Shown here one piece after another: positions 1-9,234 of a DNA stretch of 64,000 nt (its first letter is position 1; the number at the start of each line of letters is the position of its first letter). Made by a program: the position numbers and the translations under genes. The notes beneath the pieces are model-generated. The model had not been told where the DNA came from and searched no databases. It saw nothing but the letters and a program-made list of their open reading frames with translations. Source of the stretch: CAZKBP01 sp964551015 (GTDB lineage: Bacteria > Bacteroidota > Bacteroidia > Cytophagales > Microscillaceae); contig CAZKBP010000012.1 in NCBI GenBank assembly GCA_964551015.1, forward strand, positions 70,642 through 134,641, given 5' to 3'.

Positions 1-40
1 ATCCATACGCCCAATGCGTCTATCTGAATTCTAATTCACA

Positions 41-275
41 TCTGGAGACGTGTCTGGATACGTCTGGGACGTGTCTGGATACGTCTGGGACGTGTCTGGA
101 TACGTTTGGGACGTGTCTGCTATACGTCTGGGACGTGTCTGGATACGTTTAGGACGTGTCTACCATACGTTTAGGACGTGTCTGCTATACGTTCGGGACG
201 TGTCTGCTATACGTTCGGGACGTGTCTGCTATACGTTCGGGACGTGTCCGAATACGTCTGGGACGTGTCTGTATA
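41..275. repeat. 11-copy 21/22-bp tandem repeat
   Basis: The octamer GACGTGTC recurs at 47, 68, 89, 110, 132, 153, 175, 197, 219, 241 and 262, so spacings are 21,21,21,22,21,22,22,22,22,21. Between octamers every unit keeps ATACGT, preceded by TGG in the left units and mostly by TGCT in the right units. The mix of 21 and 22 changes reading frame, so this is not a coding repeat although one frame stays open across it. Degraded copies (CCATACGC, GCGTCT) may continue left to the window edge. Two-helical-turn spacing would suit a DNA-binding protein, but this is inference. Confidence 0.9.
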
Positions 276-540
276 GGTTAAAGTGTAAGCCTTCTGTGCG
301 ATGCATCTTACTTAGGGATGAATTGGTATGATGCCAATGCCTATCTTTCAATGGGAGTAGATTTTTTGCTGGAATACCCCGAAAGCCCTCTGTGTCTCCG
401 TGTCTCTGTGTTTGAATAAGCCATTCGGATGTATGCACAGAGAAGATGGATTGGTATAAGATAGCCTTAGGCTGTGGACAGTCGACTATGGACTGCGGAC
501 TAGAGTACGAGCATCTGCATACCCATCACTGACTGCTTCA
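276..540. other. non-coding stretch with low-complexity dispersed-repeat-like tracts
   Basis: No gene is supported here. Around 388-415 the complement reads as a run of CACAGAG / CACGGAGA words, the type of tract that gives spurious peptides such as QRHGDTE in many genomes. Around 474-503 there is a GGACTATGGACTGCGGACTA-like tract. Both look like decayed simple-sequence elements that recur between genes in some Bacteroidota and cyanobacteria (from memory, not searched). Confidence 0.5.
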
Positions 541-601
541 AAACAAAAAATCTCCATCGGGCGAATCAAGAAAAATTCTTCGATTACAACCCGAGTGGAG
601 A
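541..601 (-). terminator. terminator after the secreted giant protein
   Basis: An imperfect inverted repeat (TCTCCA at 551-556 against TGGAGA at 596-601, with further pairing of the CGGG/CCCG and TCAAGA/TCTTCGA parts) is followed on the minus strand by TTTTTTGTTTT (complement of 541-551). It lies about 47 bases past the stop codon of the minus-strand gene, the expected place for intrinsic termination. Confidence 0.65.
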
Positions 602-647
602 CTCCGAATCCTACTGCAAGTAAGCTATTTTCTAGAAAATAAACTAC

Positions 648-3600
648 TTAGCGCTTGATAATTTTGTAACTGCGATAGGCTCCTTGCCAGTAGAGTTTTA
701 CCAAGTAAATTCCTCTGGGAGCGCGGCTCAAAGCTTGATTAAGTTGCTCCTGTAATTGCTTGACTTGCATCTCTTGGCTCACCAACTGGCTTCCTTGCAA
801 ACTCACTACTTCTAAATAAATGGATGCCTGCGTATTGATGCTGGGAGCTATTCCTAATTCTAAGCGATCAACAAATGGGTTGGGGTAGAGCGTAAATAGG
901 CCAGGAGCAAATACCTCCTCTACCGAGCTGACAATCTCGTCTGAATTTACGTCCAATTTGAAAACATCGCTCACAGACTGTCCCGCTGTATCCACAGCTC
1001 TTACTTGGATAAAATGCACGCCTAACTGACTGGGTGTGAGCGTGGCACTGAAGGCTCCCGTGCTGGCATTGAACGTAAGCCACTCGGGAAGAGGAGCCCC
1101 ACCTGCCAAAAACGCACTCATCGTGAGCGGTGCACCGTCTGGGTCTACAAAGGCATCCAAAGCAATATTAAAATCAAAGCTGTCTGTCGTGTCAATACTA
1201 ACCGATTGATCCACAAAAGGACTTACCAAGTACGGGAAGGGTTTTTCCTCGGGTGTATCCGTACGAATCACCTCCAAGGCCGAGATGGCTGGATTATCAA
1301 TTCTATCTAATAAGACATTTAAAGTACCATCATTTACTTGTACATCAAAGCTCTCGATCACGGCTCTGTTCTTCGCTCCGGCTACCGTGAATGCATCAAA
1401 GTTTGATCGGACGCGTTCCCCTTCAATATCAATATTAAAGCGACGATTGCCCGGATCATTATTAAATGTTTCGGCAAAGTGCAGTCTGACTTGGTAAGAA
1501 CCACTACTCACGGGAATATTGTAATTAACATCCTGATTCCACCAGCGATAAGTTTGGTAGAGACGATCGTCTTCGGTATTGGCAATGGCATTACCCTGGA
1601 AAGATGTATTTCCACCCGTGGAGAACTGATCTCTAGAAAATTCATTACCAGCTACACTCACGTAAATTTGGTCATCTCCTCCCGCATTAATCCGAAGGGG
1701 GCAATCAGCTTCTTGGCCGATACTAAACTCGAGCGTTTTGCTACATCCAGAAGCATCGGTTACGGTAACAAAATGCCCTGCACTGGCAGATAAAGTACGA
1801 ACGGCAAAGCCACTGAGTCGTTCGTTATCATCCCAAATCACTTGATAAGGAGCTTGCCCACCACTTAGATTGACCACGGCGGCTTGGCCGTCATTGCGTT
1901 GTCCACAACTCACGGGTTGAGTTTCTAGCTCAAAAGTGAAGGGGCTTGCTGCACTTTCTAACTGGAAGCTTTCAATAGTCTCACAACCATTGTTATTGCG
2001 GGCATAGATTTGATAAGTACCTGCGGCCAAATCAGTAAAGCGGCCATTCGCTTGGTAAGTACCGCCTTGGCCTAATTTATAGGCTAGGGCTCCATTCATA
2101 TTCACTTCAATTACCCCATTATCTCCAAAGCAATCTGGAGAAGTGGATTGGCTAATAACAATGTCTTGATTTGGGGTAAAGCGGTAGAGTTCAAATCCAC
2201 AGATGGCTGGGCGGTTTTCTAGTGGAAGGAAATCTAAGTTTAAAGCACCATCGGTCACTTCTACCTCATAATCTCGAACCAAGGCCGTTTTGAAACCTAC
2301 TTCTTGGAAAATGTCGATACCCAGTCCTTGGATAGCTCCTTCCATTTGCACGTGATTAATTCTTCGGGCGGATTCGTCAAAAAAGTTTTCGGCAAAATGA
2401 AGTCTCAGAGTGTACGTCCCATTGGGTACCGTGATTTCATAACTAATCGGGGTAAAATCAGCTACGGATGACATATAAGATCGGTACAAAGCATCCTTCT
2501 CCGTGGCTTGAATCTGGCTACTCACATCATCGACATTATCCAATTTGAAGCCAGAACCCACTCGGTAGCTTTCATCAGATTCCCAAGCTTGTCCGGCAAT
2601 GGTTACGGGGTTTGCATTGGGGACGGCCGCTTTGATGCGTTTCACGAGCTGGGCCTGATAGCAATCTGAGCTAGCTACACCAAACAAAGGCACTTGAAGC
2701 GGAGAATCTCCACTGTTGTAATGGATCAACAAGGTGGCCTGCTTCAGTCCGACGGTACGAGGCTGAAAATGTACTTGCATAGAGCTACTTTCCTGAGGGT
2801 CTAAGCGGCTTTCAGCGGGCATCTCTGCCCAAAAGTCATCGGCGTTTTGTCCTACGATCTCCACGGCAGAAATTTCTACGTCAGGGTCGTTTTCTAATGG
2901 AAAGTTTAGTCCGGCATTTCTTACCGTCAGCGAAGTAGCTTGGTCATTCTCTACATTATTTTCTCCAAACTCCAAGGAAGACTGAGGTGCTGCCTGTGTG
3001 CCAGTTCGGAGCTTGGCTTCGTAGCCAGTATTGTCCACAGGACGCACATTACTAATCACATAAGTATTGTCATTATAATCATAATTGGTAAAAGGCGTTC
3101 CCAGATAGTCATTAGAAATGATAAAGGTATTCGGGACAATTTGGCCACGAGAATTTCTGAGTCGCCAGGCTCTCACACCAATCTGAATTTGGCCAGCGTT
3201 ATTTTTGGGATTCAGTTCGTAGTTGGTGCAGTCGTTCAATACCGTTAGGCTAAAAAGACCGTTCGGCACGAAAGTACCCTCCGCAGGCGTTCCGTAGATA
3301 CCACCTTGAACATTCGTGTTGGCGCGTGGAAGGAGCGACTGCGCATCTACGGGGTCGTGTCTGGTGATAATGGTTCCACCTCTGGCTGCTTCTGGATTTA
3401 CATCATTGTAGCGGATGTTTTCTGCCTGATTGCAGCAACCGTGATAAGAGGCCAGCTGACGCACGTAGACAGGCTGGCTCGGGTCTACTCGCTCTAAGAA
3501 TTGGAAGACCACCTCATCCCCAGTGGGGTCAAAGTTGGTTCCGTTTTTACGTGTCTCAAATCCACTTACCGTCTTATAGCCATAGGCATCCAAAATCTCG

Positions 3601-5588
3601 TTGATATTTGGCTCACGATCAAATTCGGCAAATTGCTGCCAAAGACCATGTAGCTTCACTTCTTTACGAGGAAGCTTAGGGTCATTAGAGACAATCGTCA
3701 GGGTTTCGTGTAATACCTGAATGAGCGTATCGCGAGATACCTCTACGGGAGGATCTACGGCAACAAAGGCTACCAAAATATCTTGGTAAGTATCTGGGGT
3801 AATGGTGATAGGCAGGTCTTGACTAGCTTGGAAAGGCTTATCATCTACTGAGCGTATTTGCCAATAATCTGAATTAGAAATGAGTAAGTCTTCAATATAT
3901 AAATTGTCGACTCCTCGGTTGAATATACGTAGGGTTACCAGATCGTGGTTGCCGTTGACGGGGGTGTTATTGTTAGAGCCTCGCCAAGGAACTTGAATAC
4001 GGCTAAAGGTTAACTCGTCATTTTCTGGAAAAGCATCTAAATTTTGCAAGACCATCTTGGGGCGTTTGGTGCCTTCTTGGATGACATGGAAGTCATAAAC
4101 AGCACTCGTGCTACTATTTCCTTGCTGGTCGGTAGCTCTGGCTTCAAGTGTGTAAGCACCTACCTCATTTAGCAAAATACTTTGGGCATAAGCTTGAAAA
4201 TCATTTCCATTGAGGCTATATTCAACGGTACTGATTCCCGAAGCACCTAAATCTTTGGCATCGATTTGAATACGAACTTGATTGAGGAAAGTATTCTGAT
4301 CTTTTACCTCCCCATTAAAAGCTACCTCCAATACAGGTGGAAAATTATCCTGAGTAGCATCTACTCTTCCAATCCATACATAATTGATCTTAGTATTTTC
4401 TCCTCCGATGGCGTCAATGGTCAACTTTCCGTCTAAAACGGGCACGATGATCGTTCCTTCGGCACTACTTGGTGCGCCGGCTGGGTTCTGATCTAAGGTG
4501 ATTACTTCTCTGCCCTCGGCTCTGATCAAGTGTTTGCTATCTTTGAATTGAGGATCACCCACGGCTACACGCACACGGTACAGGTCAGGAGGTAAGTTAA
4601 ACTCCCAGTACCATGCTTTACCATCATTAGTTTGCATGAGCGCTAAGGTGCTTAGTTCTGCTGGGAAAATATTTCGATCCCTTAGCTCGGCCAAATCACG
4701 AGGATAGTCGTTGATCTGGTCTAGCCATCCGTACACAAAGCCATTGCCACGGTCATCATAGGCTTCTCCTTGATCTACTATATAATCATTGGGAGGCGTG
4801 CTACTGGCAGGTTGAAAGTTAACCTGATACAACCACTCGAAGTTGGATTCATCACTGGGAGCTTTTACCTCTAATTCTACATCGAGGGTTGCTTGCTCGT
4901 AGCCACGGGCACGGGCACTTACTTGTGTTTGGTAGATGCCGGGAGCCAAGCCCTCCGTATTGACCTGAAAACTCAGGTTGCCCAAAGCTGGATCTGGTAA
5001 TTGCAACCAAGCCGCGTTGCTCGGGCGAGTGAGTGTAACCTGAGGACTGCCTGAATCTACGCTCAGCGTGCTATTTTGTGCACTTGGGTTTTGACCAAAA
5101 TCTGCGGAGAAGCTTAATAGATTCGCGCTAAATGTCAGAGGCAGGGGATTTACCTTGAGGATCACTACGAGTTCACCAGTTTCGTAATCAGGAGCCTGTG
5201 CTTTGACTACGGCCTGATAAGTACCGGGTAAAAGCCCTTTGGCATCAACCCCAAACTCTAGAGACCCAAGCGTGGGGGTAGTCGGGAGAATCAACCAAGT
5301 GGCATTGAGGGGTTGTTCTATGCTTAGAAATTCTGCAGAGCCTTCACTAGCCGTCAACTCAGCCGTTTGGGTAGCATTTGATCCAGCATTGAAATCTACC
5401 TCGAAATTCAATTGCCCGGGATCAAAACTAAGTGCAGGCATAGGAGTAGGCTTGAGCAGTTTTTTCCCACCCTTGGCTTGGACAAGCAAGGGGTTGAAAA
5501 GGGCACCAATCCACAAACACAGGCAGAAAATCAACCTGTGATGGGTAGCATCTTTCTGTAAGTTTCTTATAAGGAAGAAATTTTTCAT
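648..5588 (-). CDS. secreted multidomain malectin/Ig-like protein with T9SS sorting domain
   Basis: A 1646-residue secreted protein. Residues 1-38 have a long signal peptide with a hydrophobic core (LIFCLCLWIGALF). Two BACON-like beta domains follow (about 50-145 and 150-245), then a malectin-like carbohydrate-binding module (about 250-410), an Ig-like domain, a large middle region rich in Asn and Asp, a second malectin module (about 1030-1180, with LRLHFAE), PKD/SprB-like segments, a third malectin module (about 1300-1455, with VRLHFAE) and a cadherin-like domain (about 1457-1556). The last 90 residues begin with LYPNPF and end in a Gly-Ile-Tyr-Leu-Val/Lys-rich strand, the hallmark of a type A T9SS C-terminal signal. 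It should therefore be exported by the SprA system and fixed to the cell surface or released. Likely role: adhesion or binding of polysaccharide; no catalytic domain is seen. It is alone, with its own terminator. Domain borders are by eye. Confidence 0.85.
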   Translation of the reverse strand: MKNFFLIRNLQKDATHHRLIFCLCLWIGALFNPLLVQAKGGKKLLKPTPMPALSFDPGQLNFEVDFNAGSNATQTAELTASEGSAEFLSIEQPLNATWLILPTTPTLGSLEFGVDAKGLLPGTYQAVVKAQAPDYETGELVVILKVNPLPLTFSANLLSFSADFGQNPSAQNSTLSVDSGSPQVTLTRPSNAAWLQLPDPALGNLSFQVNTEGLAPGIYQTQVSARARGYEQATLDVELEVKAPSDESNFEWLYQVNFQPASSTPPNDYIVDQGEAYDDRGNGFVYGWLDQINDYPRDLAELRDRNIFPAELSTLALMQTNDGKAWYWEFNLPPDLYRVRVAVGDPQFKDSKHLIRAEGREVITLDQNPAGAPSSAEGTIIVPVLDGKLTIDAIGGENTKINYVWIGRVDATQDNFPPVLEVAFNGEVKDQNTFLNQVRIQIDAKDLGASGISTVEYSLNGNDFQAYAQSILLNEVGAYTLEARATDQQGNSSTSAVYDFHVIQEGTKRPKMVLQNLDAFPENDELTFSRIQVPWRGSNNNTPVNGNHDLVTLRIFNRGVDNLYIEDLLISNSDYWQIRSVDDKPFQASQDLPITITPDTYQDILVAFVAVDPPVEVSRDTLIQVLHETLTIVSNDPKLPRKEVKLHGLWQQFAEFDREPNINEILDAYGYKTVSGFETRKNGTNFDPTGDEVVFQFLERVDPSQPVYVRQLASYHGCCNQAENIRYNDVNPEAARGGTIITRHDPVDAQSLLPRANTNVQGGIYGTPAEGTFVPNGLFSLTVLNDCTNYELNPKNNAGQIQIGVRAWRLRNSRGQIVPNTFIISNDYLGTPFTNYDYNDNTYVISNVRPVDNTGYEAKLRTGTQAAPQSSLEFGENNVENDQATSLTVRNAGLNFPLENDPDVEISAVEIVGQNADDFWAEMPAESRLDPQESSSMQVHFQPRTVGLKQATLLIHYNSGDSPLQVPLFGVASSDCYQAQLVKRIKAAVPNANPVTIAGQAWESDESYRVGSGFKLDNVDDVSSQIQATEKDALYRSYMSSVADFTPISYEITVPNGTYTLRLHFAENFFDESARRINHVQMEGAIQGLGIDIFQEVGFKTALVRDYEVEVTDGALNLDFLPLENRPAICGFELYRFTPNQDIVISQSTSPDCFGDNGVIEVNMNGALAYKLGQGGTYQANGRFTDLAAGTYQIYARNNNGCETIESFQLESAASPFTFELETQPVSCGQRNDGQAAVVNLSGGQAPYQVIWDDNERLSGFAVRTLSASAGHFVTVTDASGCSKTLEFSIGQEADCPLRINAGGDDQIYVSVAGNEFSRDQFSTGGNTSFQGNAIANTEDDRLYQTYRWWNQDVNYNIPVSSGSYQVRLHFAETFNNDPGNRRFNIDIEGERVRSNFDAFTVAGAKNRAVIESFDVQVNDGTLNVLLDRIDNPAISALEVIRTDTPEEKPFPYLVSPFVDQSVSIDTTDSFDFNIALDAFVDPDGAPLTMSAFLAGGAPLPEWLTFNASTGAFSATLTPSQLGVHFIQVRAVDTAGQSVSDVFKLDVNSDEIVSSVEEVFAPGLFTLYPNPFVDRLELGIAPSINTQASIYLEVVSLQGSQLVSQEMQVKQLQEQLNQALSRAPRGIYLVKLYWQGAYRSYKIIKR

Positions 5589-5966
5589 TTTTCGTATTAT
5601 TTTAGGACTCGGAAAAGGTTCTAATTTTGATAGATAGACGATTAGGGGATATCGGATTCGATAAATCTGTTTTCAGAAAATTTCGAGAAGGTTTGTGCGA
5701 GTAAGTGTTTGCTAATACAGAGAGATGAGTTCAGAACGCGCATAAGGGTTGATTCAAATTTGGGCAAAAGGATATCTCTTCACTGCCCCTGTTACGAATA
5801 ATATGCCATTTGCTTAGAATAGCATCCAAGCCCATTCGAGTTAAAATCTTTTCTCTGATTGGGAAATTTAGCTCCAAAAACGAGAATGCTCTTACTCGGG
5901 TTACTTTTCTGGGGCTAATGAACAAAACGTGGCGAAAACGCCAAACTGAGCTATTCTTTACTAATC
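5589..5966. other. divergent intergenic region before argB
   Basis: 378 bases between two divergent genes, so it must hold both promoters. A TAnnTTTG match (TAATTTTG, 5622-5629) points right towards argB but has no clear upstream TTG and lies 338 bases from the start codon. I see no tRNA, leader peptide or convincing hairpin. Confidence 0.4.
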
Positions 5967-6746
5967 ATGAAAAAGAAAATTCACATCGTCAAAGTCGGCG
6001 GAAAAATCATCGATGACGCCTCTCGTCTACATGTGTTACTCGAGGCACTGAAACAGATTTCAGGCTCTAAAATACTGATCCACGGCGGAGGCAAAACCGC
6101 TAGCGAGCTTGGATTAAGGCTAGGAATTGAGCCACAAATGATAGAAGGCCGACGGATTACCGATGAGCCTACCTTAGACTTGGTCACCATGGTTTACGCA
6201 GGACTCATTAACAAAAAAATCGTAGCTCAACTCCAAGCCCAACAAATCAATGCCGTTGGCCTCAGTGGTGCGGACCTGAATGTAATCTTAGCCGAAAAAC
6301 GCCCCGTCCAAACGATAGACTATGGCTTCGCCGGCGATATTCAAGCCGTCAATCAAGCGGCATTAGCGCTTTTGATTGAAAAAGAAATCGTGCCTGTGCT
6401 TTGCTCCATTACCCACGACGGGCAGGGACAATTACTGAATACGAATGCCGATACCATTGCCGCGAACGTGGCCGTGAGCCTGAGTGCTCTCTATGAAGTC
6501 AGGCTTTTATTTGTCTTCGAGAAAAAAGGCGTATTACAAACACTTGATAATGAGGACTCTTTTATCCGAGAGCTAGACCATAGCCTTTTCCAAACGTATC
6601 AAGCACAGGGCATCATCCACGAAGGTATGATTCCTAAATTAGACAATGGCTTTGAAGCACTTCGACAAGGGGTGGCCGAGGTCATTATCTGCAAAGCAGA
6701 AGAAATTCACCAAGAGCAGCCCGAAGGAACCTATCTGAGACTGTAA
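5967..6746 (+). CDS. argB: acetylglutamate kinase
   Basis: Phosphorylates N-acetylglutamate (or, in some Bacteroidota, the succinylated equivalent) with ATP in the second step of arginine synthesis, in the cytoplasm. The 259-residue amino-acid-kinase fold shows the N-terminal VKVGGK phosphate-binding strand (about residues 8-13), the HGGGK loop (about 39-43), the substrate region around RRITD (about 62-66) and the NTNAD nucleotide-binding segment. Length is normal for the short Bacteroidota form. It starts at an ATG after an AT-rich stretch and is the first gene of argB-argE-argH, with 29 bases to the next gene. No arginine operator is recognisable. argC, argD, argF and argG are not in the window. 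Confidence 0.93.
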   Translation: MKKKIHIVKVGGKIIDDASRLHVLLEALKQISGSKILIHGGGKTASELGLRLGIEPQMIEGRRITDEPTLDLVTMVYAGLINKKIVAQLQAQQINAVGLSGADLNVILAEKRPVQTIDYGFAGDIQAVNQAALALLIEKEIVPVLCSITHDGQGQLLNTNADTIAANVAVSLSALYEVRLLFVFEKKGVLQTLDNEDSFIRELDHSLFQTYQAQGIIHEGMIPKLDNGFEALRQGVAEVIICKAEEIHQEQPEGTYLRL

Positions 6747-6775
6747 ATTGCTCCCACTAAAATTCATTTACAAAA

Positions 6776-7840
6776 GTGTATTTACCTGACCTAAAAGCAT
6801 CCATTACTCTATTACTAAAAAATTTAATCCGAACTCCTTCCCTGAGCAGAGAAGAAGCCAACACGGCTCAGTTGCTGGAAAACTTCTTGAAAGAAAAAGG
6901 CTACACTCCTCAACGCCAGCTAAATAATGTCTGGATTCGCTCTACTGATTTTCGCCCTGATCGCCCCACCTTATTACTCAATTCTCACCACGATACGGTC
7001 AAAGCCAATGCCCATTGGACTTATAACCCTTGGGGCGCCGAAGAAATAGACAGCAAAATCTACGGACTAGGGAGCAATGACGCGGGAGCCTCGCTGGTGA
7101 GTTTACTGGCTACCTTCCTGATCGCAGATACTTGGCCAGACCGGGCTTACAATCTCATCTGGGCAGGAACGGCTGAGGAAGAAATTTCAGGTAAAAACGG
7201 CATTGAGAGCCTCTTGCCCCAATTGGGAGAAATTGCTCTGGGAATCGTGGGCGAACCTACCCAGATGCAAATGGCCATCGCCGAAAAAGGCTTAATGGTC
7301 ATAGACGGAGAAGCCCAAGGCCAAGCCGGACACGCCGCCCGTGAAGAAGGGGTCAATGCTATTTACGAAGCCCTGGCCGATTGGGAGTGGATTCGTCAGT
7401 ATCAATTTCCCGAAGTTTCCTCAGTACTGGGTAGGGTAAAAATGAGCCTGACCCAAGTAGCAGCGGGGCATCAGCATAACGTGGTGCCGGAAGTCTGCCG
7501 TTTCGTCATCGATGTGCGTACCAATGAATTGTACTCGAACCAAGAAGTTTTTGAGATCATGAGCAGCCACCTGAACAGTAAGCTCAAAGCGCGTTCCTTC
7601 CGGCTAAATTCTTCTCGGATTGACCCTCAGCACCCTCTCGTACAAAGAGGAAAATCTCTAGGACTTACCGCTTTTGGCTCGCCCACCCTCTCTGACCAAG
7701 CTTTGATGCCTTTTGCTACGCTCAAAATCGGGCCAGGCGACTCGGCCCGCTCGCATACAGCCGATGAATTTATTGAGATTTCAGAAATTCACGCAGGCAT
7801 GGACCTCTATCTAGCATTACTCAAAGATTTAAAATTGTAG
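6776..7840 (+). CDS. argE: M20 family deacetylase of arginine synthesis (ArgE-type)
   Basis: A zinc-dependent peptidase-M20 amidohydrolase of 354 residues. Visible family features are the first metal His/Asp in NSHHDTVKA (about residues 74-82), the bridging Asp in GLGSNDAG, the general base in GTAEEEISG and an Asp/Glu-rich C-terminal part with GDSARSHTADE. The position between argB and argH says it removes the N-acyl group in arginine synthesis. In Bacteroidota the substrate is often N-acetyl- or N-succinylcitrulline rather than N-acetylornithine, because the pathway uses an acylornithine carbamoyltransferase; the sequence alone does not decide this. The start is GTG: no in-frame ATG lies between the argB stop and the conserved N-terminus. 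Only 3 bases separate its stop from argH. Confidence 0.85.
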   Translation: MYLPDLKASITLLLKNLIRTPSLSREEANTAQLLENFLKEKGYTPQRQLNNVWIRSTDFRPDRPTLLLNSHHDTVKANAHWTYNPWGAEEIDSKIYGLGSNDAGASLVSLLATFLIADTWPDRAYNLIWAGTAEEEISGKNGIESLLPQLGEIALGIVGEPTQMQMAIAEKGLMVIDGEAQGQAGHAAREEGVNAIYEALADWEWIRQYQFPEVSSVLGRVKMSLTQVAAGHQHNVVPEVCRFVIDVRTNELYSNQEVFEIMSSHLNSKLKARSFRLNSSRIDPQHPLVQRGKSLGLTAFGSPTLSDQALMPFATLKIGPGDSARSHTADEFIEISEIHAGMDLYLALLKDLKL

Positions 7841-7843
7841 AAA

Positions 7844-9184
7844 ATGAGCAAACTCTGGGACAAAGGAAAAAGTACAGACCAATGGATTGAAAAATTTACC
7901 ATCGGGCAGGATCGTGAGCTGGATTTGTGGCTCGCTAAATGGGATGTGCTGGGTAGCTTGGCGCACATCCGAATGCTGGAAAGCATTGATTTGTTGACTC
8001 AGGCCGAATTGAAAACGCTGAGTGAAGGCTTGCGGAACATTCACGAAGAAATTTTAGAGGGGAAATTTCAAATCGAAGAAGGAGTAGAAGATGTGCATTC
8101 TCAGGTAGAATTTTTACTAAGCAATCGCCTGGGTGAAGTCGGCAAAAAAATCCACGCCGGACGCTCCCGCAACGATCAAGTCTTGCTGGATTTGAAGTTA
8201 TTTACCCGCCAACAGATTCAATCTTTGTGCGAAAAGACTCAAACCCTTTTTGACACGCTCTTGGAGTTGAGTGAAAAATACCAAGCTGTTCTGCTACCGG
8301 GCTACACGCACTTGCAGGTGGCTATGCCTTCTTCGTTTGGGCTGTGGTTTGGGGCTTACGCCGAAAGCCTGAGCGATGACTTGCAATTGCTATTGGCTGC
8401 TTATAAAATCACCAATCAGAATCCCTTGGGTTCAGCGGCGGGCTATGGCTCTTCTTTTCCCTTGAACCGACAGATGACCACAGATCTATTAGGTTTTGAA
8501 AGGATGAATTATAATGTCGTTTACGCGCAAATGGGTCGGGGCAAGGTAGAAAAAAGCGTGAGCTTCGCGATTGCTTCCTTGGCGGGAACTTTGGCAAAAA
8601 TGGCTCTGGACATTTGCCTGTATATGAATCAAAATTTTGCCTTTATCCGCTTTCCTGACCAGCTGACCACAGGCTCCTCGATCATGCCTCACAAGAAAAA
8701 TCCAGATGTATTCGAACTCATTCGCGGCAAGTGCAATCAATTGCAAAACTTACCCAGTAGAATCGGAGCGGTTACGATGAATCTCCCTTCGGGCTATCAC
8801 CGAGATTTGCAGGTGATTAAAGAAAGTTTTTTGCCCGCTTTCAATACGCTGGAAGATTGCTTGGAGATTGCTAATTATGCCCTACAACACGTCCAAGTGC
8901 GAGAAGGCATTCTCCAAGAAGAAAAATACCAGTACCTCTTCAGCGTAGAGCAGGTCAATGCCTTGGTTTTGCAGGGAATACCTTTTCGGGAAGCCTATCA
9001 ACAAGTAGGAAAATCTATCGAGGAAGGCACCTACCAACCTGATTTACAAATAAATCATACGCACGAGGGAAGTATCGGCAATTTGTGCTCAGCCGAGATT
9101 CGAGCAAAGATGCAGGAGATTCAGGCGCAATTCAATTTTGAGAAGGTAGAACGGGCTTTACAGCTTTTGTTGGAAAATGCCTGA
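7844..9184 (+). CDS. argH: argininosuccinate lyase
   Basis: Splits argininosuccinate to arginine and fumarate, the last step of the pathway. The 446-residue protein belongs to the fumarase/aspartase superfamily: the signature GSSIMPHKKNP is at residues 277-287 with the catalytic Ser in its mobile loop, the HAGRSRNDQ substrate motif is at 104-112, and the conserved His is in GYTHLQ (153-158). Length is near the usual 450-460. It starts 3 bases after the argE stop, implying translational coupling, and closes the three-gene arginine operon. It converges with fabG, 50 bases away. Confidence 0.95.
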   Translation: MSKLWDKGKSTDQWIEKFTIGQDRELDLWLAKWDVLGSLAHIRMLESIDLLTQAELKTLSEGLRNIHEEILEGKFQIEEGVEDVHSQVEFLLSNRLGEVGKKIHAGRSRNDQVLLDLKLFTRQQIQSLCEKTQTLFDTLLELSEKYQAVLLPGYTHLQVAMPSSFGLWFGAYAESLSDDLQLLLAAYKITNQNPLGSAAGYGSSFPLNRQMTTDLLGFERMNYNVVYAQMGRGKVEKSVSFAIASLAGTLAKMALDICLYMNQNFAFIRFPDQLTTGSSIMPHKKNPDVFELIRGKCNQLQNLPSRIGAVTMNLPSGYHRDLQVIKESFLPAFNTLEDCLEIANYALQHVQVREGILQEEKYQYLFSVEQVNALVLQGIPFREAYQQVGKSIEEGTYQPDLQINHTHEGSIGNLCSAEIRAKMQEIQAQFNFEKVERALQLLLENA

Positions 9185-9234
9185 TCTGCAAAACCTGCTA
9201 ATTCCTTAGTAATTAGCAGGCTTCAAGTCACATA

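Noticed and set aside
47..270. CRISPR array
   Set aside because: The 8-base conserved core and equally conserved inner part leave no unique spacers; period is far too short.
50..331. Open frame of 93 codons across the tandem repeat
   Set aside because: The 21 and 22-bp spacings alternate, so the peptide repeat breaks after three units; no ribosome site and no likely fold.
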